Assembly: GCF_001541095.1 (NCBI RefSeq)
Contig: NZ_LMXH01000003.1
Location: 1-64,000, forward strand
Direction of reading: 5' to 3'
Source of the DNA: Paenibacillus sp. FJAT-26967
GTDB lineage: Bacteria; Bacillota; Bacilli; Paenibacillales; NBRC-103111
DNA: 64,000 nt
The notes under the pieces are model-generated. The model worked only from the letters and a program-made list of their open reading frames with translations, searched no databases and was not told the origin of the DNA. Position numbers and translations under genes: made by a program. How positions within the stretch are numbered: the first letter of the stretch is position 1; every line of letters starts with the position of its first letter. Of this stretch, positions 1 through 9,255 are shown piece by piece.

Positions 1-56
1 GTGGAAGCACAGCAATGTGTGGAGCTGACCAATACTAATCGGTCGAGGGCTTGACC
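1..56 (+). rRNA. 23S ribosomal RNA, 3' end (partial)
   Basis: The first bases carry the highly conserved 3' tail of bacterial 23S rRNA (gagctgaccaatactaatcg, then ggtcgagggcttgacc). Only this tail lies in the window; the rest is upstream. It is followed by a short spacer and a 5S gene, so the window opens at the end of an rrn operon. The exact 3' end is uncertain by a few bases. Confidence 0.95.
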
Positions 57-242
57 TACAGGTCTTTACGAGAGTAGAGGCCAACATCGGAAGCATGGCC
101 TATGGCCGTGCACCACAAGATCTTTGGATGGATCTTAGTACATCTTTCGCTGCTAGTTTTCAGGGTACAACCCTGCTATGAGTAGTATGTCCGCAAGGAG
201 ATGCTGCGATTTTCGAAGTCTCTAACACTTCGGAACATCCTG

Positions 243-359
243 TTTGGTGACGATGGCGGAAGGGAACCACGCGTACCCATCCCGAACACGACCGTTAAGC
301 CTTCCAGCGCCGATGGTACTTGGACCGCAGGGTCCTGGGAGAGTAGGACGTTGCCAAGC
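243..359 (+). rRNA. rrf: 5S ribosomal RNA
   Basis: A 117-base 5S gene. It shows the conserved loop-B/C block cccatcccgaacacg, the block cagcgccgatggta, and the 3' block gagagtaggacg. The 5' tttggtgacg pairs with the 3' cgttgccaagc to close helix I. The 23S-5S spacer of about 185 bases contains no tRNA. A Rho-independent terminator follows at once. Confidence 0.95.
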
Positions 360-366
360 AAAGTGA

Positions 367-395
367 GCCCACTATTGAGTGGGCTTTTTTGTTTG
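367..395 (+). terminator. rrn operon terminator
   Basis: Perfect 7-bp stem gcccact/agtgggc (368-374 with 379-385), four-base loop, then a run of Ts. It lies directly after the 5S gene and ends the rrn operon. Confidence 0.9.
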
Positions 396-560
396 TTTAA
401 TCCTTACGACTTCACATAAATTATGTGATCATTAGAGTCCTCACGGGAATCAGCATGGTTGGAAATATAGATGAGGTCAGGCGATGAATCTTTGACCGAC
501 ACCGTGAACAAACAGAAATTCTTAATTCTTATGTGTGCATATATATTTTAGAGCGATCCA

Positions 561-595
561 GGGCTGACTGTCTTTAGACAGGCAGCCTTTTTTTT
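561..595 (+). terminator. Isolated Rho-independent terminator
   Basis: Stem ggctg-a-ctgtc / gacag-g-cagcc (562-572 with 577-587) with a single A/G mismatch and a tttttttt tail. No gene is recognisable between the rrn terminator and this hairpin (396-560). It may end read-through from the rrn operon or a short unidentified transcript. I see nothing else in 596-750. Confidence 0.75.
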
Positions 596-790
596 ATAAC
601 GTTCATACACAAAATTTCTGAGTACATTCCAGTACATTCGATTAGGTTTACTTAATTCATAAATCCTTAGCTGACCGCTCCTTTCATTTTTCTAAATCAA
701 GTTATTGAGCAAAGGAATATTGAAGAAATATGCATGATAAAAGGGAACATTTAGGAGGGTATCTTGTCTAATAGGATGGAGGTGACAGAG

Positions 791-1327
791 ATGGAATCGG
801 AATACTTAAAAGATATCGATTATGTAGATAGTACGGAGTTGTATAATCTGATGAATCAATACGGGGACGATGTTTGGAGATACGCTTATGCGATAACCAA
901 AAACAAGGAGCAATCGAAGGATATTGCACAGGAGGTCTTTATAAAAGTTCATTCTCATCTGCATACTTACCGGGGGCAATCATCATTCAAGACATGGCTC
1001 TTTGCCATTACAAGGAATATAGCGGTTAACGAGATGAGGTCCAGTTATTTTCGCAAGGTTTTACTTTTCGGGAACGTGAGGAATACACGAACAGAGCAGT
1101 CTGCTGAGGGAACTTATATCGGAATTCAAGGGGCTGCGGATATTCGCAGTATTATTATGGGCCTGTCCAGAAAGTTGCGGGAAGTACTTATCCTGGATTT
1201 GGAACATGAACTGACCATGCAAGAAATTGCGGATGTACTCCGTATACCGCAAGGAACGGTGAAGTCCAGACTCAATAGGGCACGCAAAAAGGTCGAGAAG
1301 ATATGGAGGGAAATGGAGAATGAATAA
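791..1327 (+). CDS. RNA polymerase sigma factor, ECF (sigma-70) family
   Basis: A 178-residue extracytoplasmic-function sigma factor. Region 2 covers about residues 20-85 (DDVWRYAYAITKN, DIAQEVFIKVH, SFKTWLFAITRN) and region 4 about 120-170 (LSRKLREVLILDL, MQEIADVLRIPQGTVKSRL). There is no sigma region 3, which is typical of the family. I chose the ATG at 791 because GGAGGTGA sits 5 bases upstream; an upstream TTG at 764 with AGGAGGG only 4 bases before it is the main alternative and would add 9 residues. The gene overlaps the next one by 8 bases, so the two are co-translated, as in sigma/anti-sigma pairs. Its target promoters are unknown. Confidence 0.92.
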   Translation: MESEYLKDIDYVDSTELYNLMNQYGDDVWRYAYAITKNKEQSKDIAQEVFIKVHSHLHTYRGQSSFKTWLFAITRNIAVNEMRSSYFRKVLLFGNVRNTRTEQSAEGTYIGIQGAADIRSIIMGLSRKLREVLILDLEHELTMQEIADVLRIPQGTVKSRLNRARKKVEKIWREMENE

Positions 1328-2288
1328 CCGCAAACCAGATTGGTACGGGGTAGTTAAGGAAGACATGACCCAAAAGGGAATGTTCACTGAAAAGATGAAA
1401 CAAATCGTGATCGAACGGGTTGAACACAACCGTTACAAGAAAATGAATAATGTCCTTTTTAAAGTTGTATTTCCGATAGCCGCGGCTGGACTCATGCTCA
1501 GTATACTGATAGTCCCTCTCTCTAATAGCTGGCCCGCTATTTTTCCATTAAAACAAGGGGTAGATTCAAGTGGATCAATGAGCCCGCCTGGAGCTTCTGA
1601 ATACGATGTAACACTGAATTATGAACCTGCAGCAGATTTGAAAGTAATTCCCGAGACAGATAAAGCAATCAGAAGAGTCCGATTGGAGCGAATACCGCTA
1701 TCATCTGTAACGGTTAAAGAAGTGGTGGCGAGCGATGGGATGGGGAAGTATGTGGAATATAGGAAGGAAGGAGATCCGAATCCTTTTTTCGGTTATGATT
1801 CTACGAACCTTTTAAGCTCCGCGAATGAGGGGTTCTATGAGATCGGTTGTGGGAGATTGAGCGATGTGAAATTCCGGAAAAGTGATGCTTTCGGTTTCTC
1901 CAATCTCCGATTAGACGGTAAATGCGGGCCTGAGCGTAGATGTACCTATTGGATTTCTCGAGATGATAATAATATTATCGCCAATTATCAAATGGATGCA
2001 GCCGCTATTTATGAGGAGGATCTGGATAGAGATGGAGTGACCGAGGCCGTCGTTCTTACCCATGATCAAGATGTGCACATCTACAAAAATATAGCGGGCG
2101 TGATTAAGTCAATTGATGTACAGGCAGCCCTGCAGGCTACATTTAGAGATACGGTAACGTATGATCCTGTTCAGCGGACTTTTCAGATCAGCAGTACTTT
2201 AGAGACCAGAAAGTACCGATATGCTGCCGGTATAGACAAACTTGTGCTGTTGGAGCGATTGGAATTAACCTATAAAGGAACAATGTGA
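1320..2288 (+). CDS. Membrane protein paired with the ECF sigma factor (possible anti-sigma or sensor)
   Basis: 322 residues. A basic cytosolic stretch of about 45 residues is followed by one hydrophobic segment (about 46-66, VVFPIAAAGLMLSILIVPL) and a large, probably extracellular C-terminal region. The C-terminal part contains an acidic stretch (EEDLDRDGVTEAVVL) resembling FG-GAP/EF-hand-like repeats. There is no zinc-binding HxxxCxxC anti-sigma signature. The start overlaps the sigma gene by 8 bases and the topology fits an anti-sigma partner. That role is inferred from position only; I do not recognise the family. Confidence 0.6.
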   Translation: MNNRKPDWYGVVKEDMTQKGMFTEKMKQIVIERVEHNRYKKMNNVLFKVVFPIAAAGLMLSILIVPLSNSWPAIFPLKQGVDSSGSMSPPGASEYDVTLNYEPAADLKVIPETDKAIRRVRLERIPLSSVTVKEVVASDGMGKYVEYRKEGDPNPFFGYDSTNLLSSANEGFYEIGCGRLSDVKFRKSDAFGFSNLRLDGKCGPERRCTYWISRDDNNIIANYQMDAAAIYEEDLDRDGVTEAVVLTHDQDVHIYKNIAGVIKSIDVQAALQATFRDTVTYDPVQRTFQISSTLETRKYRYAAGIDKLVLLERLELTYKGTM

Positions 2289-2298
2289 AAATTTTAAC

Positions 2299-2327
2299 AT
2301 GACAAAAGCGGATATATTGGTTATGAT
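2299..2327 (+). promoter_or_regulatory. Predicted sigma-A promoter of the cobalamin operon
   Basis: ATGACA, 17 bases, TATGAT. It starts 11 bases after the previous stop codon and lies just upstream of the riboswitch aptamer, so transcription would begin near 2334. Confidence 0.55.
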
Positions 2328-2344
2328 GACTAAGAAAATCGAAT

Positions 2345-2530
2345 ATGTGAACAGGTGCCAATTATGCATGCCCAATAGGGAGTCATGAATTGGTTAAAAG
2401 GGAAGCGGGTGAAAATCCCGCGCGGTCCCGCCGCTGTATAAGAAGAGTCCTTGCAAAATGCCACTGGGAAACTGGGAAGGCTGTAAGGGTGTTGAAGCTT
2501 GAGCCAGAAGACCTGCCTGTTCCGTCGTCA
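2345..2530 (+). promoter_or_regulatory. Cobalamin (AdoCbl) riboswitch aptamer
   Basis: The leader carries the conserved cobalamin-riboswitch elements in order: aggtgcc near the 5' end, the block gggaagcgggtgaaaatccc, then gcggtcccgccgctgta, then the B12-box-like gccactgggaaactgggaa, and the 3' block gagccagaagacctgcct. It precedes a B12-type capture and ECF-transport operon, which fits a switch that turns expression off when cobalamin is plentiful. The boundaries are approximate. Confidence 0.95.
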
Positions 2531-2596
2531 CACCATAACTCTACGATGGATAGGAAGGTGTTTTAGTGCATGCTTTATTTAGCTATGTATTCTATT

Positions 2597-2631
2597 AAAC
2601 CTCTTAACATTTTATGTTAAGGGGTTTTTGC
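2597..2631 (+). terminator. Riboswitch expression platform: Rho-independent terminator
   Basis: A 13-bp hairpin (aacctcttaacat 2598-2610 with atgttaaggggtt 2614-2626, including one T-G wobble) followed by a T-run. It lies 65 bases after the aptamer and 65 bases before the first start codon. The platform therefore works at the level of transcription termination. Confidence 0.88.
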
Positions 2632-2694
2632 TGCTTAGCGCATTTATTCTTGGGACTAGATTCAGAATGAAGTGAAAGGAAGGATGACTAAGAA

Positions 2695-5600
2695 ATGAAG
2701 AGAAACAGATTAATAGCTTGGACGCTCGTTCTGTGTATGTTCTTGTCCATGTTCTCGGCAGGGCTTACAGTAACCAGCGCCAATGGGGCGAATCTTGTAA
2801 CGGCAGGGCCGGAGGAATCGGCAAGCGTTACGACGGATGTATATCCTGCTTTACAGGATTCCCGAAGTGCTTTATTGCAAGCGGACACAGAAAATCCGAA
2901 TATTACCATAGAAGGGTTAACTGATAAACAGATCCTATCAACCAAAGAAATCAGCTTCAAAGTCATCGTAACGGACAATGTGTATACAGACATTGTTCCG
3001 GAAGTGAAGGTGAACGGAACTACTATTCTGCCAACACGTGCACAGTACCAGGCTTCTCTGGTCCCGAGTCGTAATACAGTAACAATAACAGCGGCAGATG
3101 GAGCAGGGAATAGAGCAGACGAATCTTATGAGATTATCTACAAAGATCATCCCGCTAACTCCCCAAAAGCACAGCTGGATAAGAATCTGGCTTTTCTCGT
3201 AGGATCGGTAACGGAGCCGACCTTCGGCACGGGTGGAGGAGAATGGTCGATCCTTTCCCTGGCCAGAAGCGATTACCCGGTACCGGCGGGTTATTACGAT
3301 ATTTACTACAAGAATGTTGCTCAAAAAGTCGCAGAGTTGATGCCTAAGTACGGCGATAAACTCGACAAGAATAAAGGTACGGAACATTCCAGATTAATTC
3401 TGGGGCTTACTTCTATCGGCAGAGAAATAACGGAAGTGGCTAACTACGATATAAGGAAAGCTCTTGCCGATTATAATTATGTGATCAGACAAGGGATTAA
3501 TGGTCCTATCTTTGCCCTGATCGCATTTGACAGCAAGCCTTACGAGATTCCTCAAGTGTCAGGGACCGCTGTACAGACAACCAAAGAAAAGCTGATCCGC
3601 TATATTCTGGACCGGGAGATCAAGAAGGGGACCGGCGAAGCCGGCGGCTGGGCACTGAGCGGAAGCAATCCCGATCCGGATATTACCGGTATGGCGATTC
3701 AGAGCCTCACGCCTTACTATAATCAGCAGGCGGATGTAAGAGAGGCTGTTGACCGTGCTGTCATATGGCTGGCCAAATCCCAGAAGGATGAAGGCGGCTT
3801 TGCAAGCTGGGGAACGGTAAACAGCGAAAGTATCGCGCAGGTTGTCGTAGCTTTAACCGGGTTAGGAATCGATCCGCATACGGACCCCAGGTTTATTAAG
3901 AACGGACAGTCGGCTGTCGATGCCCTGATGAGCTTTGCGGTCCCTGAAGGCGGCTTTATGCACATTCTTCCGGGGAGTTCCGGAAACGGCGGCGCAGGAG
4001 CCGGGGTGGTCGACGGCATGGCTACGGATCAAGGGACTTACGCTCTGGTAGCCTATGACAGGTTCGTAAACGGCAAAACCCGTCTCTATGATATGACCGA
4101 TGTTAAGGAAGATACGACGAAGGATAAGGTTCTGCGGCTGCCATCGGGCGATCAGCCTAATCTTGCTATACCGCAAGATGAACGGAACTATATTGTTCCG
4201 GTAACAGCCGGCGATAAGCATAAGGAAATACGAGTTGAGATTCCGGGCGATAAACAATCGAAGGTTTTCGTTAAGCTTCCTGCCGCTCAGGCTTTGCCTC
4301 AGTTAGAAGCGGTTAAGGGTAGTGCATCCGTCCTGCTGCCGAAGGGGGCGCAAGTGACAAGCGGAGATGCGTCCGCAATTGAGATGCTCTCACCTGTCCT
4401 TTTCTCGGATGCGGTACTAAGGGATAAGATTAACGAGATTCTTCCTAAGAACAAGAAGCTGGATGCTATTACCCAAGCTTTTTCCGTGGGCGGGCAGGCT
4501 AGAGTTGAATTCAGCGAGTACGTTACGTTAACTTTCAAAGGGATGAGCGGCAAAGAGGCTGCTTATATAGAAGGCGGGACTCCGCACGCCATTCACAAGT
4601 ATGCCAGCGGCAGCGAAGGAGAAGTTAGCGGACTTCACGAGTATGCCTACGACAGTGGCAATGATCTGATCGTCAAAACGAAGCACTTTACGGATTATGC
4701 TGCCTATACGAGCAGCACCATTCAAGCGCCTGGCGGCGGGGGAGGCGGAATCACGCCTCAGCCTAAACCTTACGCGACAATCTCTGTCGATAAGGAAACG
4801 ATCAATAAAGGGTTTGTGGTCGCTGCTACGGACGTGGAGCTGCAATCCGGCGATACGGCATGGACTTTATTAAAGAGAGTGCTAGATAGCAATGGGATAC
4901 CTTATGAATATGAGTGGACCGAGAAATACGGAAGTGTCTATGTGCAATCGATCGCTGGAGATGGTGAATTCGACCATGGTACCGGCAGCGGCTGGATGTA
5001 TAGTGTCAACGGATCGTATCCCAATTATGGAGCCACTAAATACGTCCTGCAGAACGGCGATCGCCTGCAGTGGCGTTACACAACGAATCTGGGTGCTGAT
5101 TTAGGACAGGATCTAAGCCAGTGGGAGACTGCTAAACCACCGGTTCTCATCGATCCTAATGATCGCACACCTGTAGTAAACGTGCCTAAGGATACTCTAG
5201 CGGATTATGTTCTGGATATTACGAAGGAACTTGTAAATACAGACAAGATAACAATTAATCTACCCGAACTGGCATCGAAATTTATTCTCAATTTAAAAGA
5301 CGCTAAAGATGATATTCCTTGGCTCGCCGTTACCAAAGGCAGCATTCAAGCGGTTATCGATAAGGGTACCAAGCTTACGGCAGGAGATGATCAATTAGAG
5401 CTCCTAACAACAATAGACCCGAATGATAGCGGCATTCAAGCGCTTGTTAAAGGTATTTTGAAGGACAACGAGAAGCTGGATAAAATCAACCATGCTTTCG
5501 TATCTGGCAATCCGGCGAATCCGGCTGTGTTTGATAAACCGATTTCTTATATATTCAAAGACGGTCAAAAGCAGCTCCCCGGCTACTCTACCAACAAAGA

Positions 5601-7332
5601 GTTCACGCCGATTGTCATTTATGAGACAGAGGAAGCGGGCATACAGGCGAGCAAGGGCTCCAGCAAGACAGCCTATGCTTATATGAAAGACAACGATCTC
5701 GTGGTCAAAATTAACTTTGCGGCGACTCTTATCACGTATACGTCCAGCAAAACCGCACCGGTTGTGAAGCCGCAGCCGCAGCCGGATCCTAAACCGGGCA
5801 AAGTGGATCTTAAAAAGCTGTACAAGGATGCAGGTACAATTTCATCCTGGGCTTATCAAGCGATCGAAGAAGCAACGGCAAATAACATCATCGACGGAAG
5901 CGGCGGGAAATTCAATCCGCAGGCCGATGTAACCAGAGCAGAATTCACCAAAATTCTGGCAGCTATGCTGGGACTTGATTTTACAGAAGACAAGGTTATC
6001 AGCTTCAAGGATGTAAGTCCGGACGAATGGTTCTATCCAGCAGTCAACGCTGCCTTTAAAGCGGGGATAGTCGGCGGCTTCGGTGAAGAATTCAAGCCTA
6101 ACGATAAGATTACCCGTGAGCAGATGGCCGTCATGATTATTAGGGCATTGGGAGTTAATCCGTTGAAATCCGATGCCGGACTTACCGATCTGGATACGGT
6201 CTCTTCCTGGGCCCGAAACGATGTGGAAACGATCATCGCCCTGAATTTGATGCAAGGGTATGATAATCAGTTCAAGCCGCAAGATTATGCCACGAGAGAA
6301 ATGGCAGCTGTTGTTGCGGTAAGAGCCTATACTTACTCTAAAGACTCCAAACCCGGTGGGGAAAAACCGGAGCCTGGGAAACCATCTCAAGGCAAGCATG
6401 AGGAAGTAGCGAGCCAGATCCGGAATACCGCAGCTTTTCTGCAAAAATCAGTGGATGATCCTATTATAGGCACCGTGGGAGGAGAATGGACAGTCCTTGG
6501 ACTGGCCCGTTCCGGTGTGGAAGTGCCAGACGCTTACTATGCTAAATACTATGCCAATGTGGAGAAAATCCTTAAAGAAAAGTCGGGCAAACTGCATCAC
6601 ATCAAATATACGGAATATGATCGGGTCATTCTGGCTCTAACCTCAATAGGCAAAGACATTAAGAATGTAGCGGGATATGACTTGAGGGAACCACTTGCTG
6701 ATTTTGAAACGCTGATCAAACAAGGGATTAATGGTCCTACCTTTGCTCTTATTGCTCTTGACAGCAATCAGTATGAGATTCCCGCCGTTCCAGGGGTAAA
6801 GACGCAGACAACTAGAGAAATGCTGATTCAGTTCATTCTGGGCCGGGAGATTAAAGGCGGAGGATGGGCATTAGGGACGAATGCCGCTGAAGCCGATCCG
6901 GATGTTACATCCATGGTGATTCAAGGGCTCACTCCTTACTATAAAACGAATGCCGATGTAAGAGCCGCGGTTGACCGGGGGATCGCGTGGCTGTCCGCCG
7001 CTCAGACAGCGGATGGCGGTTATACAAGCTGGGGCTCCGTTAATTCGGAAAGTATAGCCCAGGTCATCGTTGCCTTGAGTGGACTCGGGATAGACCCTCA
7101 TCGGGATTCCAGATTTGTCAAGAACGGCCGTTCACCGGTGGATGCTTTACTGAGCTTTGCCGCTAAAGAGGGCGGATTCTATCATATAAAATCCGGTGAT
7201 AAAGGCAATGGTGGAGCCAATCCCGGAGAGATAGATCTTATGGCTACCGATCAGGCGATGTACGCTCTTGTAGCTTATGACCGTTTTGTTCAAGGTCAGT
7301 CTGGCCTTTATGACATGTTGGATGTTAACTAG
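2695..7332 (+). CDS. SLH-anchored surface protein with two transcobalamin-like barrels and a DUF4430 domain
   Basis: 1545 residues, beginning with a signal peptide (about 1-30). Domains in order: Ig-like domain (about 65-150); first alpha/alpha-barrel of the terpenoid-cyclase/transcobalamin type (about 160-470); a beta-rich module (500-680); DUF4430, the transcobalamin beta-domain family (about 693-805, with GSGWMYSVNG and NGDRLQWRY); a second copy of the beta-rich module (830-1025); three SLH repeats (about 1038-1217); and a second barrel (about 1232-1545). The two barrels share QGINGP, FALIA and SVNSESIAQV blocks. Barrel plus DUF4430 is the architecture of animal transcobalamin and intrinsic factor. 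The cobalamin riboswitch upstream and ECF transporter downstream suggest extracellular cobalamin binding, held on the wall by the SLH repeats. Ligand binding itself is inferred. Confidence 0.88.
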   Translation: MKRNRLIAWTLVLCMFLSMFSAGLTVTSANGANLVTAGPEESASVTTDVYPALQDSRSALLQADTENPNITIEGLTDKQILSTKEISFKVIVTDNVYTDIVPEVKVNGTTILPTRAQYQASLVPSRNTVTITAADGAGNRADESYEIIYKDHPANSPKAQLDKNLAFLVGSVTEPTFGTGGGEWSILSLARSDYPVPAGYYDIYYKNVAQKVAELMPKYGDKLDKNKGTEHSRLILGLTSIGREITEVANYDIRKALADYNYVIRQGINGPIFALIAFDSKPYEIPQVSGTAVQTTKEKLIRYILDREIKKGTGEAGGWALSGSNPDPDITGMAIQSLTPYYNQQADVREAVDRAVIWLAKSQKDEGGFASWGTVNSESIAQVVVALTGLGIDPHTDPRFIKNGQSAVDALMSFAVPEGGFMHILPGSSGNGGAGAGVVDGMATDQGTYALVAYDRFVNGKTRLYDMTDVKEDTTKDKVLRLPSGDQPNLAIPQDERNYIVPVTAGDKHKEIRVEIPGDKQSKVFVKLPAAQALPQLEAVKGSASVLLPKGAQVTSGDASAIEMLSPVLFSDAVLRDKINEILPKNKKLDAITQAFSVGGQARVEFSEYVTLTFKGMSGKEAAYIEGGTPHAIHKYASGSEGEVSGLHEYAYDSGNDLIVKTKHFTDYAAYTSSTIQAPGGGGGGITPQPKPYATISVDKETINKGFVVAATDVELQSGDTAWTLLKRVLDSNGIPYEYEWTEKYGSVYVQSIAGDGEFDHGTGSGWMYSVNGSYPNYGATKYVLQNGDRLQWRYTTNLGADLGQDLSQWETAKPPVLIDPNDRTPVVNVPKDTLADYVLDITKELVNTDKITINLPELASKFILNLKDAKDDIPWLAVTKGSIQAVIDKGTKLTAGDDQLELLTTIDPNDSGIQALVKGILKDNEKLDKINHAFVSGNPANPAVFDKPISYIFKDGQKQLPGYSTNKEFTPIVIYETEEAGIQASKGSSKTAYAYMKDNDLVVKINFAATLITYTSSKTAPVVKPQPQPDPKPGKVDLKKLYKDAGTISSWAYQAIEEATANNIIDGSGGKFNPQADVTRAEFTKILAAMLGLDFTEDKVISFKDVSPDEWFYPAVNAAFKAGIVGGFGEEFKPNDKITREQMAVMIIRALGVNPLKSDAGLTDLDTVSSWARNDVETIIALNLMQGYDNQFKPQDYATREMAAVVAVRAYTYSKDSKPGGEKPEPGKPSQGKHEEVASQIRNTAAFLQKSVDDPIIGTVGGEWTVLGLARSGVEVPDAYYAKYYANVEKILKEKSGKLHHIKYTEYDRVILALTSIGKDIKNVAGYDLREPLADFETLIKQGINGPTFALIALDSNQYEIPAVPGVKTQTTREMLIQFILGREIKGGGWALGTNAAEADPDVTSMVIQGLTPYYKTNADVRAAVDRGIAWLSAAQTADGGYTSWGSVNSESIAQVIVALSGLGIDPHRDSRFVKNGRSPVDALLSFAAKEGGFYHIKSGDKGNGGANPGEIDLMATDQAMYALVAYDRFVQGQSGLYDMLDVN

Positions 7333-7348
7333 CATTTAACTTGGAGAG

Positions 7349-7383
7349 CTAAGCAAGGGTTGAAGTCCAGTGCCCTTGCTTAG
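7349..7383 (+). other. Intercistronic 11-bp perfect hairpin
   Basis: ctaagcaaggg (7349-7359) pairs perfectly with cccttgcttag (7373-7383) across a 13-base loop. The bases after it (ttatttaaggaggg) hold no real T-run but do hold the next ribosome binding site. It is therefore more likely an mRNA-stabilising or attenuating structure than a full terminator. It may set the ratio of the surface protein to the transporter. Confidence 0.6.
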
Positions 7384-7405
7384 TTATTTAAGGAGGGAAA
7401 TACAA

Positions 7406-8365
7406 GTGAGAAATAAGAAATCATGGATAGCCGCATTATTGATCCTGGGCGTACTCGCGGTTGCGTTTTTCTGGGGAGGGAATACTCCGAAGGGCCCGGT
7501 AAGCCAAGGGGGGTCTGAGGCGCAGTCTGTTAATGAAAGCGGCCCTTCTCCGGCTGCCGTGAAGCCAAGTGGTCAAGAGAACGGCGGCCCAGCAGATAGT
7601 GCAGGCCCAATCGGCGATAAGGCATCTGAAGCTGACAAGAAAGAAGCAAGTGAAACGCAGGAGACTAAAGCAGCAAGCGAGGCACAGGCGGAGAAACCGG
7701 CTGACAAAGAAAAATCAGCAGATTCAGATCATAAAAAGCCGGAAGAGCCCGTGGCTAAAGGGGACGATCAAAGTTCTGCGGCAAAAGAGCAGGGAAAGGA
7801 AACCAAACCTGCTCCAACCAAGACGGAACCCAAACCGGCGGTTCCGGCAGAACCTAAAAAAGATAAGTATCTGACTGATCCTGTACCGGAAGGTAAACCC
7901 AAACCTGTGGAATGGCAGGATATAAAGGTCAATAAGAATAAGAGTTTGACTGTCACACTGTCTGTATCCGCCAAGACTATCCTGAACAATATGGATCTAT
8001 TTAATAAGGACAAGCTTGAAGTGCTGCCCAAGGACGGAGTGATTTATAAAACAAAGACGGTTACCTTCTATGAGGGGGAATCCGTGTTTGATGTCCTGCT
8101 TAGGGAAATGAAAACCAGTAAGATTCATATGGAATTCGAGATGACACCTATCTATAACAGCAATTATATCGAAGGCATTCATAATTTGTATGAATTCGAT
8201 TGCGGCGAGCTCAGCGGATGGATGTACAAGGTGAACGGATGGTTTCCTAACTACGGGAGCAGTCGTTATATGCTCAAAGACGGCGATGTCGTTGAGTGGC
8301 TGTATACGTGTGATCTAGGCCGGGACATCGGCGGAGGTATGGCTGCAACCGGGGAGAAGAAGTGA
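7406..8365 (+). CDS. Membrane-anchored DUF4430 (transcobalamin-like) protein
   Basis: 319 residues from the GTG at 7406, chosen because AGGAGGG lies 8 bases upstream. A single N-terminal hydrophobic anchor (WIAALLILGVLAVAFFW) precedes a long low-complexity linker rich in Lys, Glu, Ala and Pro (about 25-165). A C-terminal DUF4430 domain follows (about 190-312, with GELSGWMYKVNGW and KDGDVVEWLY). There is no lipobox cysteine, so it is probably held by the uncleaved anchor. It shares the DUF4430 fold with the upstream surface protein. The layout suggests a tethered carrier handing cobalamin from the wall to the ECF transporter. That role is inferred. Confidence 0.83.
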   Translation: MRNKKSWIAALLILGVLAVAFFWGGNTPKGPVSQGGSEAQSVNESGPSPAAVKPSGQENGGPADSAGPIGDKASEADKKEASETQETKAASEAQAEKPADKEKSADSDHKKPEEPVAKGDDQSSAAKEQGKETKPAPTKTEPKPAVPAEPKKDKYLTDPVPEGKPKPVEWQDIKVNKNKSLTVTLSVSAKTILNNMDLFNKDKLEVLPKDGVIYKTKTVTFYEGESVFDVLLREMKTSKIHMEFEMTPIYNSNYIEGIHNLYEFDCGELSGWMYKVNGWFPNYGSSRYMLKDGDVVEWLYTCDLGRDIGGGMAATGEKK

Positions 8366-9255
8366 TGCCGGATCATTTTTCTTCCTATCATCCCTTTGTC
8401 AATTTGGTCTATTTCATGGGAATACTGCTGTGCAGTATGTTCTTTATGCACCCCGTGTTTCAAGTTATCGCCCTTATCAGTGCCTTTGTTTACTCCGTTA
8501 TGTTACAGGGCATGAGAGCCTTGCGGTTTAATTTGCTCTACATGATTCCTCTGCTGCTGATCGTAGCGGTAATGAATCCTGTTTTTAACCATGCGGGAGT
8601 TACGATCCTATTTTATTTGAAGAACGGCAATCCCATTACGCTGGAGTCCATTCTCTTTGGCGTGGCGGCAGCCTGTATGTTCGTGACCGTAATCATGTGG
8701 TTCTCCTGCTATAACGCTGTAATGACTTCGGATAAATTTATTTATCTGTTCGGTAAAATAATCCCTTCGTTATCCTTGATTTTCTCGATGGTGCTCCGTT
8801 TTGTACCCAGATATATCACGCAAATCAAGGTGATTTCGAATGCCCAGAAATGTATAGGCAGAGATGTCACTCAAGGCAATATCCTGAGAAGGGCCCGGAA
8901 CGGAATGACGATCCTCTCGATTATGACCACATGGGCGCTCGAGAATGCGATTGAAACTGCAGACTCCATGAAGTCCAGAGGCTATGGACTTCCTAATCGC
9001 ACAAGCTTCTCCATCTATCGCTTTGACAGCCGGGATAAAACGGTGTTCACCATTATGATGGTGCTGCTTTCCATCCTTCTCCTGGGAGCCGTATGGGGGG
9101 AGAACACAATCCGGTTCTTCCCCTCTATTAAAGCCGCGAGTATTACACCGCTGAGCGTACTGGTGTATACCGCTTACATGTTTCTCTGCATGATGCCCGT
9201 AATCATTAACCTGATGGAGGCAGTAAAATGGAAATCTATCAAATCAAAGATCTAG
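8365..9255 (+). CDS. ecfT: ECF transporter transmembrane (T) component
   Basis: 296 residues, CbiQ/EcfT family, with about six membrane helices. The cytosolic coupling helix carries the family signature SMKSRGYGLPNRTSF (about residue 208 on), the equivalent of the T-component Ala/Ser-Arg-Gly motif that docks on the ATPases. The ATG at 8365 overlaps the preceding TGA; a GTG at 8362 would add one residue. It couples ATP hydrolysis to the substrate-binding S component encoded two genes downstream. Confidence 0.92.
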   Translation: MPDHFSSYHPFVNLVYFMGILLCSMFFMHPVFQVIALISAFVYSVMLQGMRALRFNLLYMIPLLLIVAVMNPVFNHAGVTILFYLKNGNPITLESILFGVAAACMFVTVIMWFSCYNAVMTSDKFIYLFGKIIPSLSLIFSMVLRFVPRYITQIKVISNAQKCIGRDVTQGNILRRARNGMTILSIMTTWALENAIETADSMKSRGYGLPNRTSFSIYRFDSRDKTVFTIMMVLLSILLLGAVWGENTIRFFPSIKAASITPLSVLVYTAYMFLCMMPVIINLMEAVKWKSIKSKI

